A stretch of 64,000 nucleotides of DNA from Candidatus Thorarchaeota archaeon. Lineage in GTDB: Archaea; Asgardarchaeota; Thorarchaeia; Thorarchaeales; Thorarchaeaceae. Below the pieces are notes generated by a model, which saw nothing but the letters and a program-made list of their open reading frames with translations, had not been told where the DNA came from and ran no database searches. The position numbers and the translations under genes are program-made. Positions within the stretch are counted from its first letter, which is position 1, and the number at the start of each line of letters is the position of its first letter. Shown in pieces: positions 53,869 through 63,310 of the stretch. The DNA is taken from contig RDNZ01000009.1 of assembly GCA_011364905.1 (NCBI GenBank), forward strand, positions 1-64,000. The letters are read 5' to 3'.

Positions 53869-54974
53869 GTTGGTTCACCACAACTTTGCATCAAGAGTTC
53901 CAGATGCCTTCGTGCAATTTGAGGTGTTATCTCTTTCTCTGACACCTTTTTCTTTATCATAGGTAAAACATACTCTGGAAGGAATGACTCAATTCTTGGA
54001 TTAGTTAAAAGGGCCCATATGTCCTCATCTTCAAAGTGCACCGCGACTTTTGATGCTTCAAGCGACCAAAGTACTTTCTTCACAATAGATTCAGGCAGTG
54101 CGGTTTTCAAAGCCACTTCTCCTGCAGTGAGCGGCTCAGTACGCAATGCATCGAGAACCATGTAGTTCAAGCTATCAGCGAGAAGTCGTGAGATTTTCTC
54201 CCGATCCTCCAAGATGGGAGAGTTTGGGTCAGTAAATGGTAAAGTTGGATTGTACCCTTTATTTGGTGGCGGGGGCGAGAAAAATGAGGTAACATACTCA
54301 TTGTATTGATTGGCAATGGCTGGGAGAGTGTGACTTGCTTTCTTAATTGACTCCACAGGAGGCGCACGATAACCAAAGATGTCCTTCACAAGAAACACCA
54401 TTTCTGCTGTTTTACCTATCATTTCGACCTTTACGACTCCCGAGTTCATTAGCGGTGCCATTGCTTCTCTGAGGTCCACCTCATCCTGAACTTGGTTCTT
54501 TAACCAAATTGAAAGTTTGGCCGCCTTCTCAACTCCCTCTGCTTGCATACGTTCCAGAAGAAGAGCAGATGATGGTGTCAGGAATATCTCAGCAAGCTTT
54601 TGCTCTTCGCTTGTCTTTTCCAAGATGCTGCCTGCCTTCACAATCTCCTCAAGATTCACGGCATCCGCATCTTCATTCATTAGTGCGAGGATTAGGCGTC
54701 CCGATCCAGCGAGTCCCTCTGTTACAAGGTCAAATTCCTCCTCTGCACCAAGAACAGTGCAGACCATCCACTTTGGATATTGAGGAGAGCTGAAGATAGC
54801 GATTCTCAATCCTTCTATCTCAGCAAGGCTCAGATTCTCTTTGTTCTCTTTCTGCTGCTCATAGAAAATCAGATTCAGGACTTTTTCATTGAGTGTCAAT
54901 GTTGAAGGATATCTCTGCTTCACAAGGAACCCCTGAAAGTCATCAAGATGAACCACAAATGTCGCTTCTGGCAT
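53865..54974 (-). CDS. GTPase partner: N-terminal longin-like domain plus winged helices
   Basis: 370 residues from ATG 54974 (GGTGGGA upstream). N-terminus FVVHLDDFQGFLVKQRYP to WMVCTVLGAEEEFDLV looks like a small longin/roadblock-type domain. Two winged-helix-like segments follow (about residues 160-205 and 285-345), separated by a Pro-rich stretch (SFFSPPPPNK). It is translationally coupled to the GTPase, so a direct complex, perhaps as regulator or effector, is the simplest reading. Confidence 0.62.
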   Translation of the reverse strand: MPEATFVVHLDDFQGFLVKQRYPSTLTLNEKVLNLIFYEQQKENKENLSLAEIEGLRIAIFSSPQYPKWMVCTVLGAEEEFDLVTEGLAGSGRLILALMNEDADAVNLEEIVKAGSILEKTSEEQKLAEIFLTPSSALLLERMQAEGVEKAAKLSIWLKNQVQDEVDLREAMAPLMNSGVVKVEMIGKTAEMVFLVKDIFGYRAPPVESIKKASHTLPAIANQYNEYVTSFFSPPPPNKGYNPTLPFTDPNSPILEDREKISRLLADSLNYMVLDALRTEPLTAGEVALKTALPESIVKKVLWSLEASKVAVHFEDEDIWALLTNPRIESFLPEYVLPMIKKKVSEKEITPQIARRHLELLMQSCGEPT

Positions 54975-55055
54975 ATGCCGTCCCACCTATGGAGGTTGCA
55001 ATATAGACATAAATGTTTGACCCTCATGTAGTGTTCAAAGTAGTATATAGTGAAA

Positions 55056-55415
55056 TTATCTGCTTTTTCGTTCTTCATCCAGATGTTTGAGACATACTAT
55101 GTCTCCATTTGGATTTAGAATCCAACACTTTTCGCAGACATATTGCTCACACATTATGCAGGTGCCCACACGCTGATGAAAGAATTCAAGTCGATGCAGA
55201 TTAGCTCCCTTGCCATGTTCTTCGCAGAAGCTCTGTCCACATTGAACGCAGGTAAACTGTTTTCTCATCCCGCAAAAATCGCAGGATAGTCCAGAGATAG
55301 CTGATTCATGGATGGACTCTGAGCAATCAGGGTTCTTGCAGATTCCAACACCCTTGTATTTCCCACAAGACTGGCAAATTGGTAGTAACAGGGGGTCATT
55401 TCTTTTTGCTTTCAT
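55056..55415 (-). CDS. Small multi-zinc-finger protein
   Basis: 119 residues. Ordered Cys/His pairs are CQSCG, CKNPDC, CDFCG, CVQCG, CEEHG, CIMC, CEKC and CLKH, enough for four zinc sites in a treble-clef/B-box-like or AN1-like array. No RING spacing is certain. It may serve as an adaptor; it lies between the GTPase pair and the divergent EAP30 gene. Confidence 0.62.
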   Translation of the reverse strand: MKAKRNDPLLLPICQSCGKYKGVGICKNPDCSESIHESAISGLSCDFCGMRKQFTCVQCGQSFCEEHGKGANLHRLEFFHQRVGTCIMCEQYVCEKCWILNPNGDIVCLKHLDEERKSR

Positions 55416-55482
55416 AGCGATTGAAATCCTTCAAGGCATATGGGGCGCGTTAAAAACTCCAGTTGATTCTCCATAAGAAAGT

Positions 55483-57855
55483 ATGAAAAGCATTCCTATG
55501 ACTCCAACCATAGGAATCAATATGGACCTTGACGGCTGGAACCTCATTGTACCCTCCACTGCCACTCGGAGACTCCAGTTGGCCGGCGGTCAACAAATGG
55601 AACAAGCCGTACCTGAGGATTATGTCGTGGCTGGAATGGTGCTCCGAGCAATTGAGCAGCGTGAAGGCCGGGAATTGGAGTTCATACTTAAGTGTTACTT
55701 ACCTATAGCAATCGCAGAATCTCCATTTGCAAACAGAAGCTATCTTGTGGAACTTCTTGGCTTGACAAGTGAAACCATGATTTACCATAAACAAATCGAT
55801 ATACAATCTCTTGTCAAAGAGTTGGAGACTGACACTGATACAAAGACTCTGTTGAAATGCGTCAAGGAAGCAAGAGAACTGGTTTCAACTCTAAGAAATA
55901 CAGAAAGAACAGTGCTACTTGGGCTCATGAGCGGCTTAATTGCGCGAGGTATTGCCCAGGTCCTCGAGAGACCCTTACGAAACCAAATTGTGGATTATGA
56001 GGTTATACTCACCGGTCTTCTGAAACAAAAGGAGTTCCAAAAGACAATCGATATCCTTCAAGAAACTGCAACATTACTCAGCACAGTCAATGATGACATG
56101 ACACACACCATTGAACTCATCACATCGAAAGTTGAATCGCTAGTGGAAAGGACAGAAGCAGAATCAACACCAGTCCTTTCAAGATTAGATCTACGAATCC
56201 AATCGTTGCAAAATCAGATAGAAGCCATGGAGTCGGAGTTAACCAAAGTAAAGGCTTCTTCTTCGGACCAGAAACAAGCACGGATTACTGAGATTCAACA
56301 AACACTAAACGCAAGAACCGCAGCACTCAAACGTGACGACGACAGAAGAAACAAGATTCTTGCGAAGATTCAAGGGTCATCGCGAGAATTACTCATTGAC
56401 CGTGACAATCTGAAGGCTGAATTTCAAGCAGCGTCAAAGACAATACATGATCAACTGGCTTCAATTATCGACATGTCTGTCCCAGTCATTCCTCATAGTG
56501 TTGGGGACAAAGGAGCACTTGTCCTTTTGCCATTCTTCATTGCAGGCTTCTCCAAGAAAGGTCAACTTCGAATCGAGATATACCCAGTCTCTCAAATGGT
56601 GACTAATGGAGAGAAGGTGAGCCGGAGACGAGATTTCGTGGATGGATTCACAAGTCCTTCAAGAACCATTGATGCAATAACATCAATGTTGAATGAGCGA
56701 GCCAATAATGATGTTACTTTAAGAAAATTCATCCGAGAGTCTTCAGAGAACTTCAACCTTCTGGCTGTAAAGGAATCAAGAGAACTGATCTTAGAAGGAG
56801 CTACCTCTTTAATGGGCGATGGTCTTGTAAAGCAACCCCTTGTTGACGAACTAAGGTCTTTAATCTCTGGCACACCTGAAGCGAAACCCAAGAAACGAGT
56901 GAGGCGTCAAGTGACTCCACTTGTCAGCGATGGCTCCCTCTCGCGAGTGCGATTTCACATACAAGATGAATCTGGGCATCCAATAGAAGGGGCTGAATTG
57001 GAACTTGGGGGAATATCCGCTAAGTCCGATGATAAGGGCACAATCGTAGTTTCTATCCCGTTAAGCAAACATGAAGGAATTGTTCGAGCCGCTGGATATG
57101 TCGATAAACCTGTTGAATTCTCTCTAACGTCTTCAGGCGATGTAGCAATTCCAATAATGCTCAACTCACTTTCCCATGAAGATCACATCGCTGCCAAACT
57201 TGACGAGCTCGTAGACAAATCTCGGCGTCTTGACATGATTCGTGAGCGGCTCTGGGAGGCTTTTGAAACTCAAGGAAGTACCCTGCTCAGTATTCCTGCA
57301 TATCGCACAGCACTTGCAGAGCTACTCAGTGAGCTTGGTTATGAACCTGAATCTTGGATTGCTGAAGCGAAGATGAAATCAGGAATGGTGAAACGACTGC
57401 TAAAGAGAGATGACCGAACCGATGGCCTGCGTCGCGACATCCTCCGACTAGCTGAGGAGTCCAAGATGTTTGGAGGAATTATGCTATTCTCGGAGCTTCT
57501 CGTCAGATTGGACAATGCAGGATGGGGTACACATGCGGCTGAGATTGAGGACATCATTGAAGATATGTCCAAAGAAGGGTTGGTCCAAGGTATTTCAAAG
57601 ATTGAAGGCGGTGCACTCCTCGTAGAGTTTATTCCAGTTGGACTTACAGACGACCCGCAGGAACTTCTGAGTCTTGCATCCACAAAGGATGGACGTCTAA
57701 GTATTGAGGATGCAGTAGTTGAGCTGGGTTGGACTGAAGAACGAGTAAAGAATGCTCTTGAACTTCTTGTTAAGAATGGCGTAGCAAAAGAGCAACGTAG
57801 TTATTCAAAAAGCACACAGTACTGGTTCCCTGGTTTGAGAGGGGGAAAGAAATAA
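55483..57855 (+). CDS. Large coiled-coil protein with C-terminal ESCRT-II EAP30 (Vps22/36)-like domain
   Basis: 790 residues. The N-terminal ~230 residues are helical, a coiled coil spans about 231-330, and a beta-sandwich (GHPIEGAELELGGISAKSD, about 487-565) resembles a carboxypeptidase-regulatory-like domain. The last ~190 residues match EAP30: FGGIMLFSELLVRL (from 662), an IEDIIEDMSKEGLV helix, then the second winged helix with VVELGWTEERVKNALELLVK and the terminal YWFPGL. Vps22/SNF8 ends in the same way. Extension by coiled coil and beta-sandwich is not seen in eukaryotic Vps22. Confidence 0.68.
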   Translation: MKSIPMTPTIGINMDLDGWNLIVPSTATRRLQLAGGQQMEQAVPEDYVVAGMVLRAIEQREGRELEFILKCYLPIAIAESPFANRSYLVELLGLTSETMIYHKQIDIQSLVKELETDTDTKTLLKCVKEARELVSTLRNTERTVLLGLMSGLIARGIAQVLERPLRNQIVDYEVILTGLLKQKEFQKTIDILQETATLLSTVNDDMTHTIELITSKVESLVERTEAESTPVLSRLDLRIQSLQNQIEAMESELTKVKASSSDQKQARITEIQQTLNARTAALKRDDDRRNKILAKIQGSSRELLIDRDNLKAEFQAASKTIHDQLASIIDMSVPVIPHSVGDKGALVLLPFFIAGFSKKGQLRIEIYPVSQMVTNGEKVSRRRDFVDGFTSPSRTIDAITSMLNERANNDVTLRKFIRESSENFNLLAVKESRELILEGATSLMGDGLVKQPLVDELRSLISGTPEAKPKKRVRRQVTPLVSDGSLSRVRFHIQDESGHPIEGAELELGGISAKSDDKGTIVVSIPLSKHEGIVRAAGYVDKPVEFSLTSSGDVAIPIMLNSLSHEDHIAAKLDELVDKSRRLDMIRERLWEAFETQGSTLLSIPAYRTALAELLSELGYEPESWIAEAKMKSGMVKRLLKRDDRTDGLRRDILRLAEESKMFGGIMLFSELLVRLDNAGWGTHAAEIEDIIEDMSKEGLVQGISKIEGGALLVEFIPVGLTDDPQELLSLASTKDGRLSIEDAVVELGWTEERVKNALELLVKNGVAKEQRSYSKSTQYWFPGLRGGKK

Positions 57856-57900
57856 GACTCAGCGCTTGTAATGAGTTGATACTCCGATGAGGTTTGAAGA

Positions 57901-58668
57901 ATGAACCGTTTGTCTCACATGGTGTTTGGGTTCTCTCTCTTTGTTGGACTCTATTCTTTGATTTATGGGTACAGTGTATGGTCCTCCGAACCGGGAACAG
58001 TTTCTGAGCTGCTACAATTCTATATTATTGGCGGGATTGTAACAAGTGTGGTATGTGTTCCTATTCTGTATCTGAAGGCTCCTAATAGACACATGAAGGC
58101 ACGGACTACTAGTAACAAAGGTGCGGCTGGTGCGTTATTCTTTGTTACATTTTGCCTTGGTTCATTGGTAGGTACTCTTGTTTATCAGTGGTATAGCGGC
58201 GTGGTGATTATTGGTAACATCTCCATTTTTGTTGGTGCAATTCTGGTAGTTGCTGGTGCGCTAATGCCCGATTGGGACATTCCTTTTCTTGGCATTGGCA
58301 AACATCGGAATATTATCTTTCATTCATTCATTATCCCATCACTAGCTGTCGTCCTAACCATGCTCAATGTGGCTGCTAGAACTGGGTCGATTCTGGGTGA
58401 TGGCGCAGAGGTTGAGTATTATCTCACTGCACTGATTCTCCTCGGATACGCATCCCATCTCTATCTCGACATCTTCCCAAGCGATGCGAATCCACTCGAA
58501 ATTCTATGGATAGCTTCGGATCCCAACCACAAGGCTCCGACAGGACTAAAGCCTCTTGGTCAGCTAAGAATCAGTCCGAAGAAAGCTCGACATTGGTTGG
58601 CAGGAAATGCATCTCTCCTATTAATAATAGCAATCTCTCTATTCGCGGCCTACTTTGTCAATCTATGA
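57901..58668 (+). CDS. YdjM-like membrane-bound metal-dependent hydrolase
   Basis: 255 residues with about six hydrophobic segments. The motifs LMPDWDIPF, KHRNIIFHS and SHLYLD fit the YdjM/DUF457 family pattern (PD-D...HR..HS...H..D), a membrane family with candidate metal ligands. Substrate unknown. Confidence 0.68.
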   Translation: MNRLSHMVFGFSLFVGLYSLIYGYSVWSSEPGTVSELLQFYIIGGIVTSVVCVPILYLKAPNRHMKARTTSNKGAAGALFFVTFCLGSLVGTLVYQWYSGVVIIGNISIFVGAILVVAGALMPDWDIPFLGIGKHRNIIFHSFIIPSLAVVLTMLNVAARTGSILGDGAEVEYYLTALILLGYASHLYLDIFPSDANPLEILWIASDPNHKAPTGLKPLGQLRISPKKARHWLAGNASLLLIIAISLFAAYFVNL

Positions 58669-58705
58669 ATCATCTTTCCCATAAGCAATTGACTAGTGCT
58701 TTCCT

Positions 58706-59023
58706 CTACCAGTCGTCATCCTCGTCATCGAAATCGAAGTCCTCATCATCTTCGTCATCTTCATCCATGTCTCGTTCAGGTGGAAGATCACTGAGGTCCT
58801 CATCCTCCTCATCATCTTCAAACAGGAAGGTGTCTGGGTCGACTTCGGTTTCCTCTTCCTCTCCTTCTTCAAGAGGTTTCTGTGGTTTTGCCTTCTTCTT
58901 CAGAGGGAGCGCTAAACAAATGTTTTCGACGGGATCAAACCATTCGCATTCAGGACAACATTCGCCCTTCGATGTGCATGTTAGGAATGCACCACATCTC
59001 TTGCAGCATTTTAGTTCAGACAC
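58706..59023 (-). CDS. Zinc-ribbon protein with very acidic tail
   Basis: 105 residues. CCKRCG...CCPEC forms a zinc ribbon near the N-terminus. The last ~55 residues are nearly all Asp/Glu and end in DDDW. No family recognised; the acidic tail resembles those of RNA-polymerase or chromatin-associated small proteins only in composition. Confidence 0.6.
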   Translation of the reverse strand: MSELKCCKRCGAFLTCTSKGECCPECEWFDPVENICLALPLKKKAKPQKPLEEGEEEETEVDPDTFLFEDDEEDEDLSDLPPERDMDEDDEDDEDFDFDDEDDDW

Positions 59024-59164
59024 GATTCATGCACCTAAGTGCTCTCTCTACCATATGATTCCTCAAATTTCCCAAATAAACTTCTCCGTGTTGCACTAAA
59101 TCGTACATGATGAATAGCAACTTGATATATCCAGTCAAAGTTAAATGACACTTCAAGATTGACC

Positions 59165-60919
59165 ATGCTGGAGTTGTTTCAATTGGATGATTTGGAGCAA
59201 GAAGTCCGTAAGACTGTGCTTGACAACGCAGTGAAGTATGAAGGGAAACCAAATGTGAATTCTGTAATGAGCGCGCTTTTGGGTTCTCGAGCCGATTTGA
59301 GATCTCGTGCAGGAGAGGTCAAGCGTCTTACTCAGAAGTATGTTGATGAAATCTCCAAACTGTCTTTAGAAGAGCAAATCTCCCTACTGAAACAGATCGC
59401 CCCGGAGCTTCTTGAGCAGTCTGTTCAAGTTGAATCAGATGAAGACAAAGAGCCTCCAGAACTTCCCAACGTTGACAAGTGGAAAAAAATCGTCATGCGA
59501 CTAGCACCATTTCCCTCAGGACCACTTCATGTTGGGAATGCACGGATGGTCATTTTGAATGACTACTATGTGAAGAGATACAAAGGTGAGCTCATACTGG
59601 TCTTTGATGACACAATTGGTTCCTCTGAGAAGATTGTTGAAACTGAGGCATTCGATCTGATTCCTGACGGTTTGAAATATCTGGGCGTAGAGTGGCATAA
59701 GACGGTTTACAAATCCGATAGGCTGGATTTATTTTACAAATACGCTGTTGACCTCATCAAGAGGAAAGAGGCATATGTATGCGATTGCGATGCCAAAGTT
59801 TGGCGGAAAGAACACAAAATCAAAGGCATTCCATGTGCGTGTCGGTTTCTGAGCGTAGAGGAAAATCTGGCTCGATGGGAGAAAATGCTTGATGGTACCT
59901 ATCCTGAGAGGGCCGCCGCTGTCCGACTCAAAACAGGGATGGATAATCCCGATCCTGCCATGCGAGATCATGTGATACTTCGGATTTCAGAAACTGAGCA
60001 TCCTCGAGTTGGGACAAAATATCGAGTTTGGCCATTGCTAGAGTATTCTTGGGGTATCGATGATCATGAACTTGGCATCTCTCACATAATTCGCGGGAAA
60101 GATCTTGTTAAGGAAGGCAAGATAGAGCAGCATATCTGGAATATCTATGGCTGGCAGCATCCCGAGCTTCTCTACTATGGACGCCTAAAGTTTCAAGATG
60201 CCACATTGAGCAAGAGTAAATCCAGCAAGGAGGTTCGTGAGGGGATATACACTGGATGGGAGGATCCCAGGACATGGAGCCTTCAGTCCCTTGAAAGAAG
60301 AGGCATTGATCCACGAGCCATAAGAAAGGTAATGCTTGACTTAGGCCTGAGTCTCGTTGATATCTCAATTTCGATGAAATCAGTGTACTCTGAGAACAGG
60401 AAACTGAGGGATGCAGAAGCTCCTCGCGTGTTTTTTGTAGAGGACCCAATATGGGCTAAGGCTGAACAGATTCCATCGAATCTATCTGTTGCGGATGTCC
60501 CAGTTCACCCAGACTTTCCTGAACAGGGAGTTCGCAGAATCGCTATTGGAATCACCAATGGGAGTGCTGTGATTGGATTGTCTCAAGACGACCTTGGCCA
60601 GATGAAGAAAGATACACTATTTCGATTGAAGGACTTTGCCAATTTCACGCTTGAGAAGGCAAAACCACCGACGATAAAGATGCATAGCAAGGATGTGGAA
60701 GAGGTTCGGAAGATCAATGGTCCAATCATCCATTGGATTCCTCGATTAAACAGTGTTCCAGTTGAGCTTACATTGATTGATGGCTCAATTGCCCATGGTT
60801 TTGGAGAGCCCGGAATCAAGGATTTGGCATCTGGAACATTTGTCCAGTTTGAGAGGGTGGGGTTTGCCAGATTGAATGAAGTTGGAGCGACTATTAGAGC
60901 TGCTTTTGCTCACAAGTGA
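59165..60919 (+). CDS. gltX: Glutamyl-tRNA synthetase (archaeal type)
   Basis: 584 residues from ATG 59165; TTG 59159 is in frame. The HIGH motif is PSGPLHVGNA and the KMSKS equivalent is TLSKSKSSKEV, with a catalytic-core CxC...CxC zinc site (CDCDAK...CACR). The anticodon end is the beta-barrel type shared by archaeal and eukaryotic GluRS/GlnRS. It charges tRNA(Glu) and, in archaea, also tRNA(Gln). Confidence 0.94.
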   Translation: MLELFQLDDLEQEVRKTVLDNAVKYEGKPNVNSVMSALLGSRADLRSRAGEVKRLTQKYVDEISKLSLEEQISLLKQIAPELLEQSVQVESDEDKEPPELPNVDKWKKIVMRLAPFPSGPLHVGNARMVILNDYYVKRYKGELILVFDDTIGSSEKIVETEAFDLIPDGLKYLGVEWHKTVYKSDRLDLFYKYAVDLIKRKEAYVCDCDAKVWRKEHKIKGIPCACRFLSVEENLARWEKMLDGTYPERAAAVRLKTGMDNPDPAMRDHVILRISETEHPRVGTKYRVWPLLEYSWGIDDHELGISHIIRGKDLVKEGKIEQHIWNIYGWQHPELLYYGRLKFQDATLSKSKSSKEVREGIYTGWEDPRTWSLQSLERRGIDPRAIRKVMLDLGLSLVDISISMKSVYSENRKLRDAEAPRVFFVEDPIWAKAEQIPSNLSVADVPVHPDFPEQGVRRIAIGITNGSAVIGLSQDDLGQMKKDTLFRLKDFANFTLEKAKPPTIKMHSKDVEEVRKINGPIIHWIPRLNSVPVELTLIDGSIAHGFGEPGIKDLASGTFVQFERVGFARLNEVGATIRAAFAHK

Positions 60920-60972
60920 CATGCCAAAGAGGCCAAATACTGTTTTGCACCTTTTTTTAATAGTGGTTCAAA

Positions 60973-61719
60973 ATGGCGAAGAAAAAAAGCAAGAGGAAAA
61001 GTACGCTTTCACCATCCAAGTTCAAGGTTACAGGCGCTCAAGCGAAACTATCAGTTGATAGTAAGAAAGAGAAACTTTACTACTTTGGAACAAAGGTGGA
61101 ATCCGAAAAAGCTGAGGAAGTAGCAGGGTCTGAAGGAGCTGACATTCTCGGAGTAGCTCGGGGCGATGTAAAGGTCGGCAAGCCATCTATCAAGTATGAC
61201 TTCTATAGTATATACGATGCTGAGCTCAACGTATCTTTTCTACGTATGCAGTCCCAAGAAATCGGCGTCACAGAGGGCGTGAAAGGGGCATTAATCGGAA
61301 GGGATGTATACACTTCAAAGAAGAAAGGAAGCTTCTATTCTATCAAGTTTGATATGGTTGAGCTTTTTGAAATTACAAGAAATGATGGGATGACCCTTGA
61401 TGGAAGGACTGGTGGACCTGCACATACCATCGAGAAACTCCTTAAAAAACCTGGAAAGAAAAAGGCAACTCCCGCATGGATTAAGAAGAACAAGATCTCG
61501 TCAGGAAAATTCAACAGTATTGAGAAAGTTATCAAAGCTGTTTCCAAGATGGCGGGACAGAAACCATCTGGAGCAAAGCGTATCACATCGCACACCTTGG
61601 CTTTCAAAAAACTAGAGGGGTATTATGTGCCTGTTTACTATGTGCGTGTTAGAGCTGGGGATAAATCACAGACACTCAAGATAAATGCTATCGACGGGTC
61701 CGTTTCAATAGCTGTATAG
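60973..61719 (+). CDS. Unknown 248-residue basic protein
   Basis: Lys-rich N-terminus (MAKKKSKRKST), a beta-rich central part, a second Lys-rich segment (LLKKPGKKKATPAWIKKNK) and a C-terminal strand pair GYYVPVYYVRVRAGDKS with INAIDGSVSIAV, which recalls PepSY-type strands. No family recognised. It follows gltX by 53 bases and could share its transcript. Confidence 0.6.
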   Translation: MAKKKSKRKSTLSPSKFKVTGAQAKLSVDSKKEKLYYFGTKVESEKAEEVAGSEGADILGVARGDVKVGKPSIKYDFYSIYDAELNVSFLRMQSQEIGVTEGVKGALIGRDVYTSKKKGSFYSIKFDMVELFEITRNDGMTLDGRTGGPAHTIEKLLKKPGKKKATPAWIKKNKISSGKFNSIEKVIKAVSKMAGQKPSGAKRITSHTLAFKKLEGYYVPVYYVRVRAGDKSQTLKINAIDGSVSIAV

Positions 61720-61729
61720 GCAGTTTCTT

Positions 61730-63310
61730 CTAGTCACTGGCTGGAGGTCCCCAACCTCCTCCTCCAGGCGTTTCAATTCGGACAATCGCTCCGTTAGGCG
61801 CTAAGACAGTTGATTTTGCCTCAAGAGCATGAACCTTGCCTTCGTAGACTAATGCGTTTCTGCCTGATTCTCCATTGCCACCACCATTGAGACCCCATGG
61901 CTGTGACCGCCTTCGTTCTGATTGGATGGAGATTGTGCATCCCTCTCCACGAATCTCTATCTCTCTGATTATTCCATCTCCACCTCTCCATTGGCCATCA
62001 CCTCCGGTTCCCTTTCGAATGGAATATGCATGGACCATTAGTGGATATTCTGTTTCAAGCGATTCGATGGGAGTGTTCAGCGTATTCGTCATATGAGTGT
62101 GGATTCCGCTTGCTCCTTCATTTCCTTTTGATGCCCCAGATCCTCCGCCAATTGTTTCGTAGAAGGAGAAGGCTTTGCCTATTCGTGGGTCAATCCCTCC
62201 AATGGTCAAGTTGTTCATTGTGCCTTGACTTGCAGCAGGCACTAAGTTAGGAGCAATCTCTGAGAATGCTCCCAAAGTGACATCCACAATTCTCTGAGAG
62301 GTTTCCACGTTTCCTGCAGATACAGCTGCAGGATACATCGGATTGAGCAACGAGCCCTCTGGGATTTTGACCTCTATGACACTCCAACAACCCTCATTGA
62401 CAGGAATGTCTTTCCCAAAGAGCGCGATAAAGACGTAATAGACGGATGATAGTGTAGAAGCGATTGGGCAATTAACATTTCCATTTACCTGTTCAGATGT
62501 CCCTTGAAAGTCAACTATTGCGCCTGCATTTGAAATAGTTAGACTGACTGATATTGGAATTTCCCAATTTCCAGCTCCATCACTATCAAGGGTGTCAGAA
62601 AAACTGGCTGTTTGCCCCTTGTACTTAGCTAACGCATTTCTCATTCTATTTGCAGAATAGTCTTGAAGCTCCTGAAATGTTCTAATCAAATCTGGCCATT
62701 GGTGTATATTTCCGACTTCTCTCAGTCGTGCTATTCCAACGTGATTCGCAGCAATTTGAGCTGAAAGGTCTCCGATTCTTTCATCCGGTGTGAGTGTGCC
62801 TGAAAGGATGTCTGTGATGGCATGTTTCTGCAAGTTGTCATTCTCTACAATAATGCGCGGCTTAATTATGACACCCTCTTCATGGATCGAGGTTGACAGA
62901 CCTGGCATGGATCCTGGACTTACTCCGCCTATGTCTGCGTGATGAGCACGGTTTGCTGTGAATGCAACTCTTTCCCCCTCCACAAAAACCGGAGCCACCA
63001 GAGTCAAGTCTGGAAGATGTGAACCACCGGAGTATGGATCGTTCAATAAGGCCATTGTTCCTTCCTCAAGATTCCTGTCGAGCGCTCTGATACAAGACTT
63101 GACAGACAATGGCATTGCCCCAAGATGAACAGGGATGTCCTTTGACTGCGCAATGAGGTGACCATCTTTGTCAAATAATGCGCAACTGCAATCACGACGT
63201 TCCTTGATATTGGGACTAAACGCAGTTCTTCGAAGGGCTTGGCTCATCTCGCGTGCACAGGATATGAGTGCATTCTTAATTACCTCAAAGGAGATTGGGT
63301 CCTCAATCAC
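61730..63310 (-). CDS. Hydantoinase B / acetone carboxylase-type subunit (HyuB-like)
   Basis: 526 residues. Opening DPISFEVIKNALIS with later AHHADIGGVSPGSMPG, NDPYSGGSHLPD and SEAIAP-like C-terminal GGGGWGPP are HyuB hallmarks. Acts with HyuA in ATP-dependent opening of N-methylhydantoin or 5-oxoproline. Overlaps the upstream hyuA by 4 bases. Confidence 0.9.
   Translation of the reverse strand: MIEDPISFEVIKNALISCAREMSQALRRTAFSPNIKERRDCSCALFDKDGHLIAQSKDIPVHLGAMPLSVKSCIRALDRNLEEGTMALLNDPYSGGSHLPDLTLVAPVFVEGERVAFTANRAHHADIGGVSPGSMPGLSTSIHEEGVIIKPRIIVENDNLQKHAITDILSGTLTPDERIGDLSAQIAANHVGIARLREVGNIHQWPDLIRTFQELQDYSANRMRNALAKYKGQTASFSDTLDSDGAGNWEIPISVSLTISNAGAIVDFQGTSEQVNGNVNCPIASTLSSVYYVFIALFGKDIPVNEGCWSVIEVKIPEGSLLNPMYPAAVSAGNVETSQRIVDVTLGAFSEIAPNLVPAASQGTMNNLTIGGIDPRIGKAFSFYETIGGGSGASKGNEGASGIHTHMTNTLNTPIESLETEYPLMVHAYSIRKGTGGDGQWRGGDGIIREIEIRGEGCTISIQSERRRSQPWGLNGGGNGESGRNALVYEGKVHALEAKSTVLAPNGAIVRIETPGGGGWGPPASD

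Noticed and set aside
58506-59099. Serine-rich ORF on the plus strand
   Set aside because: Antisense of the acidic zinc-ribbon gene.
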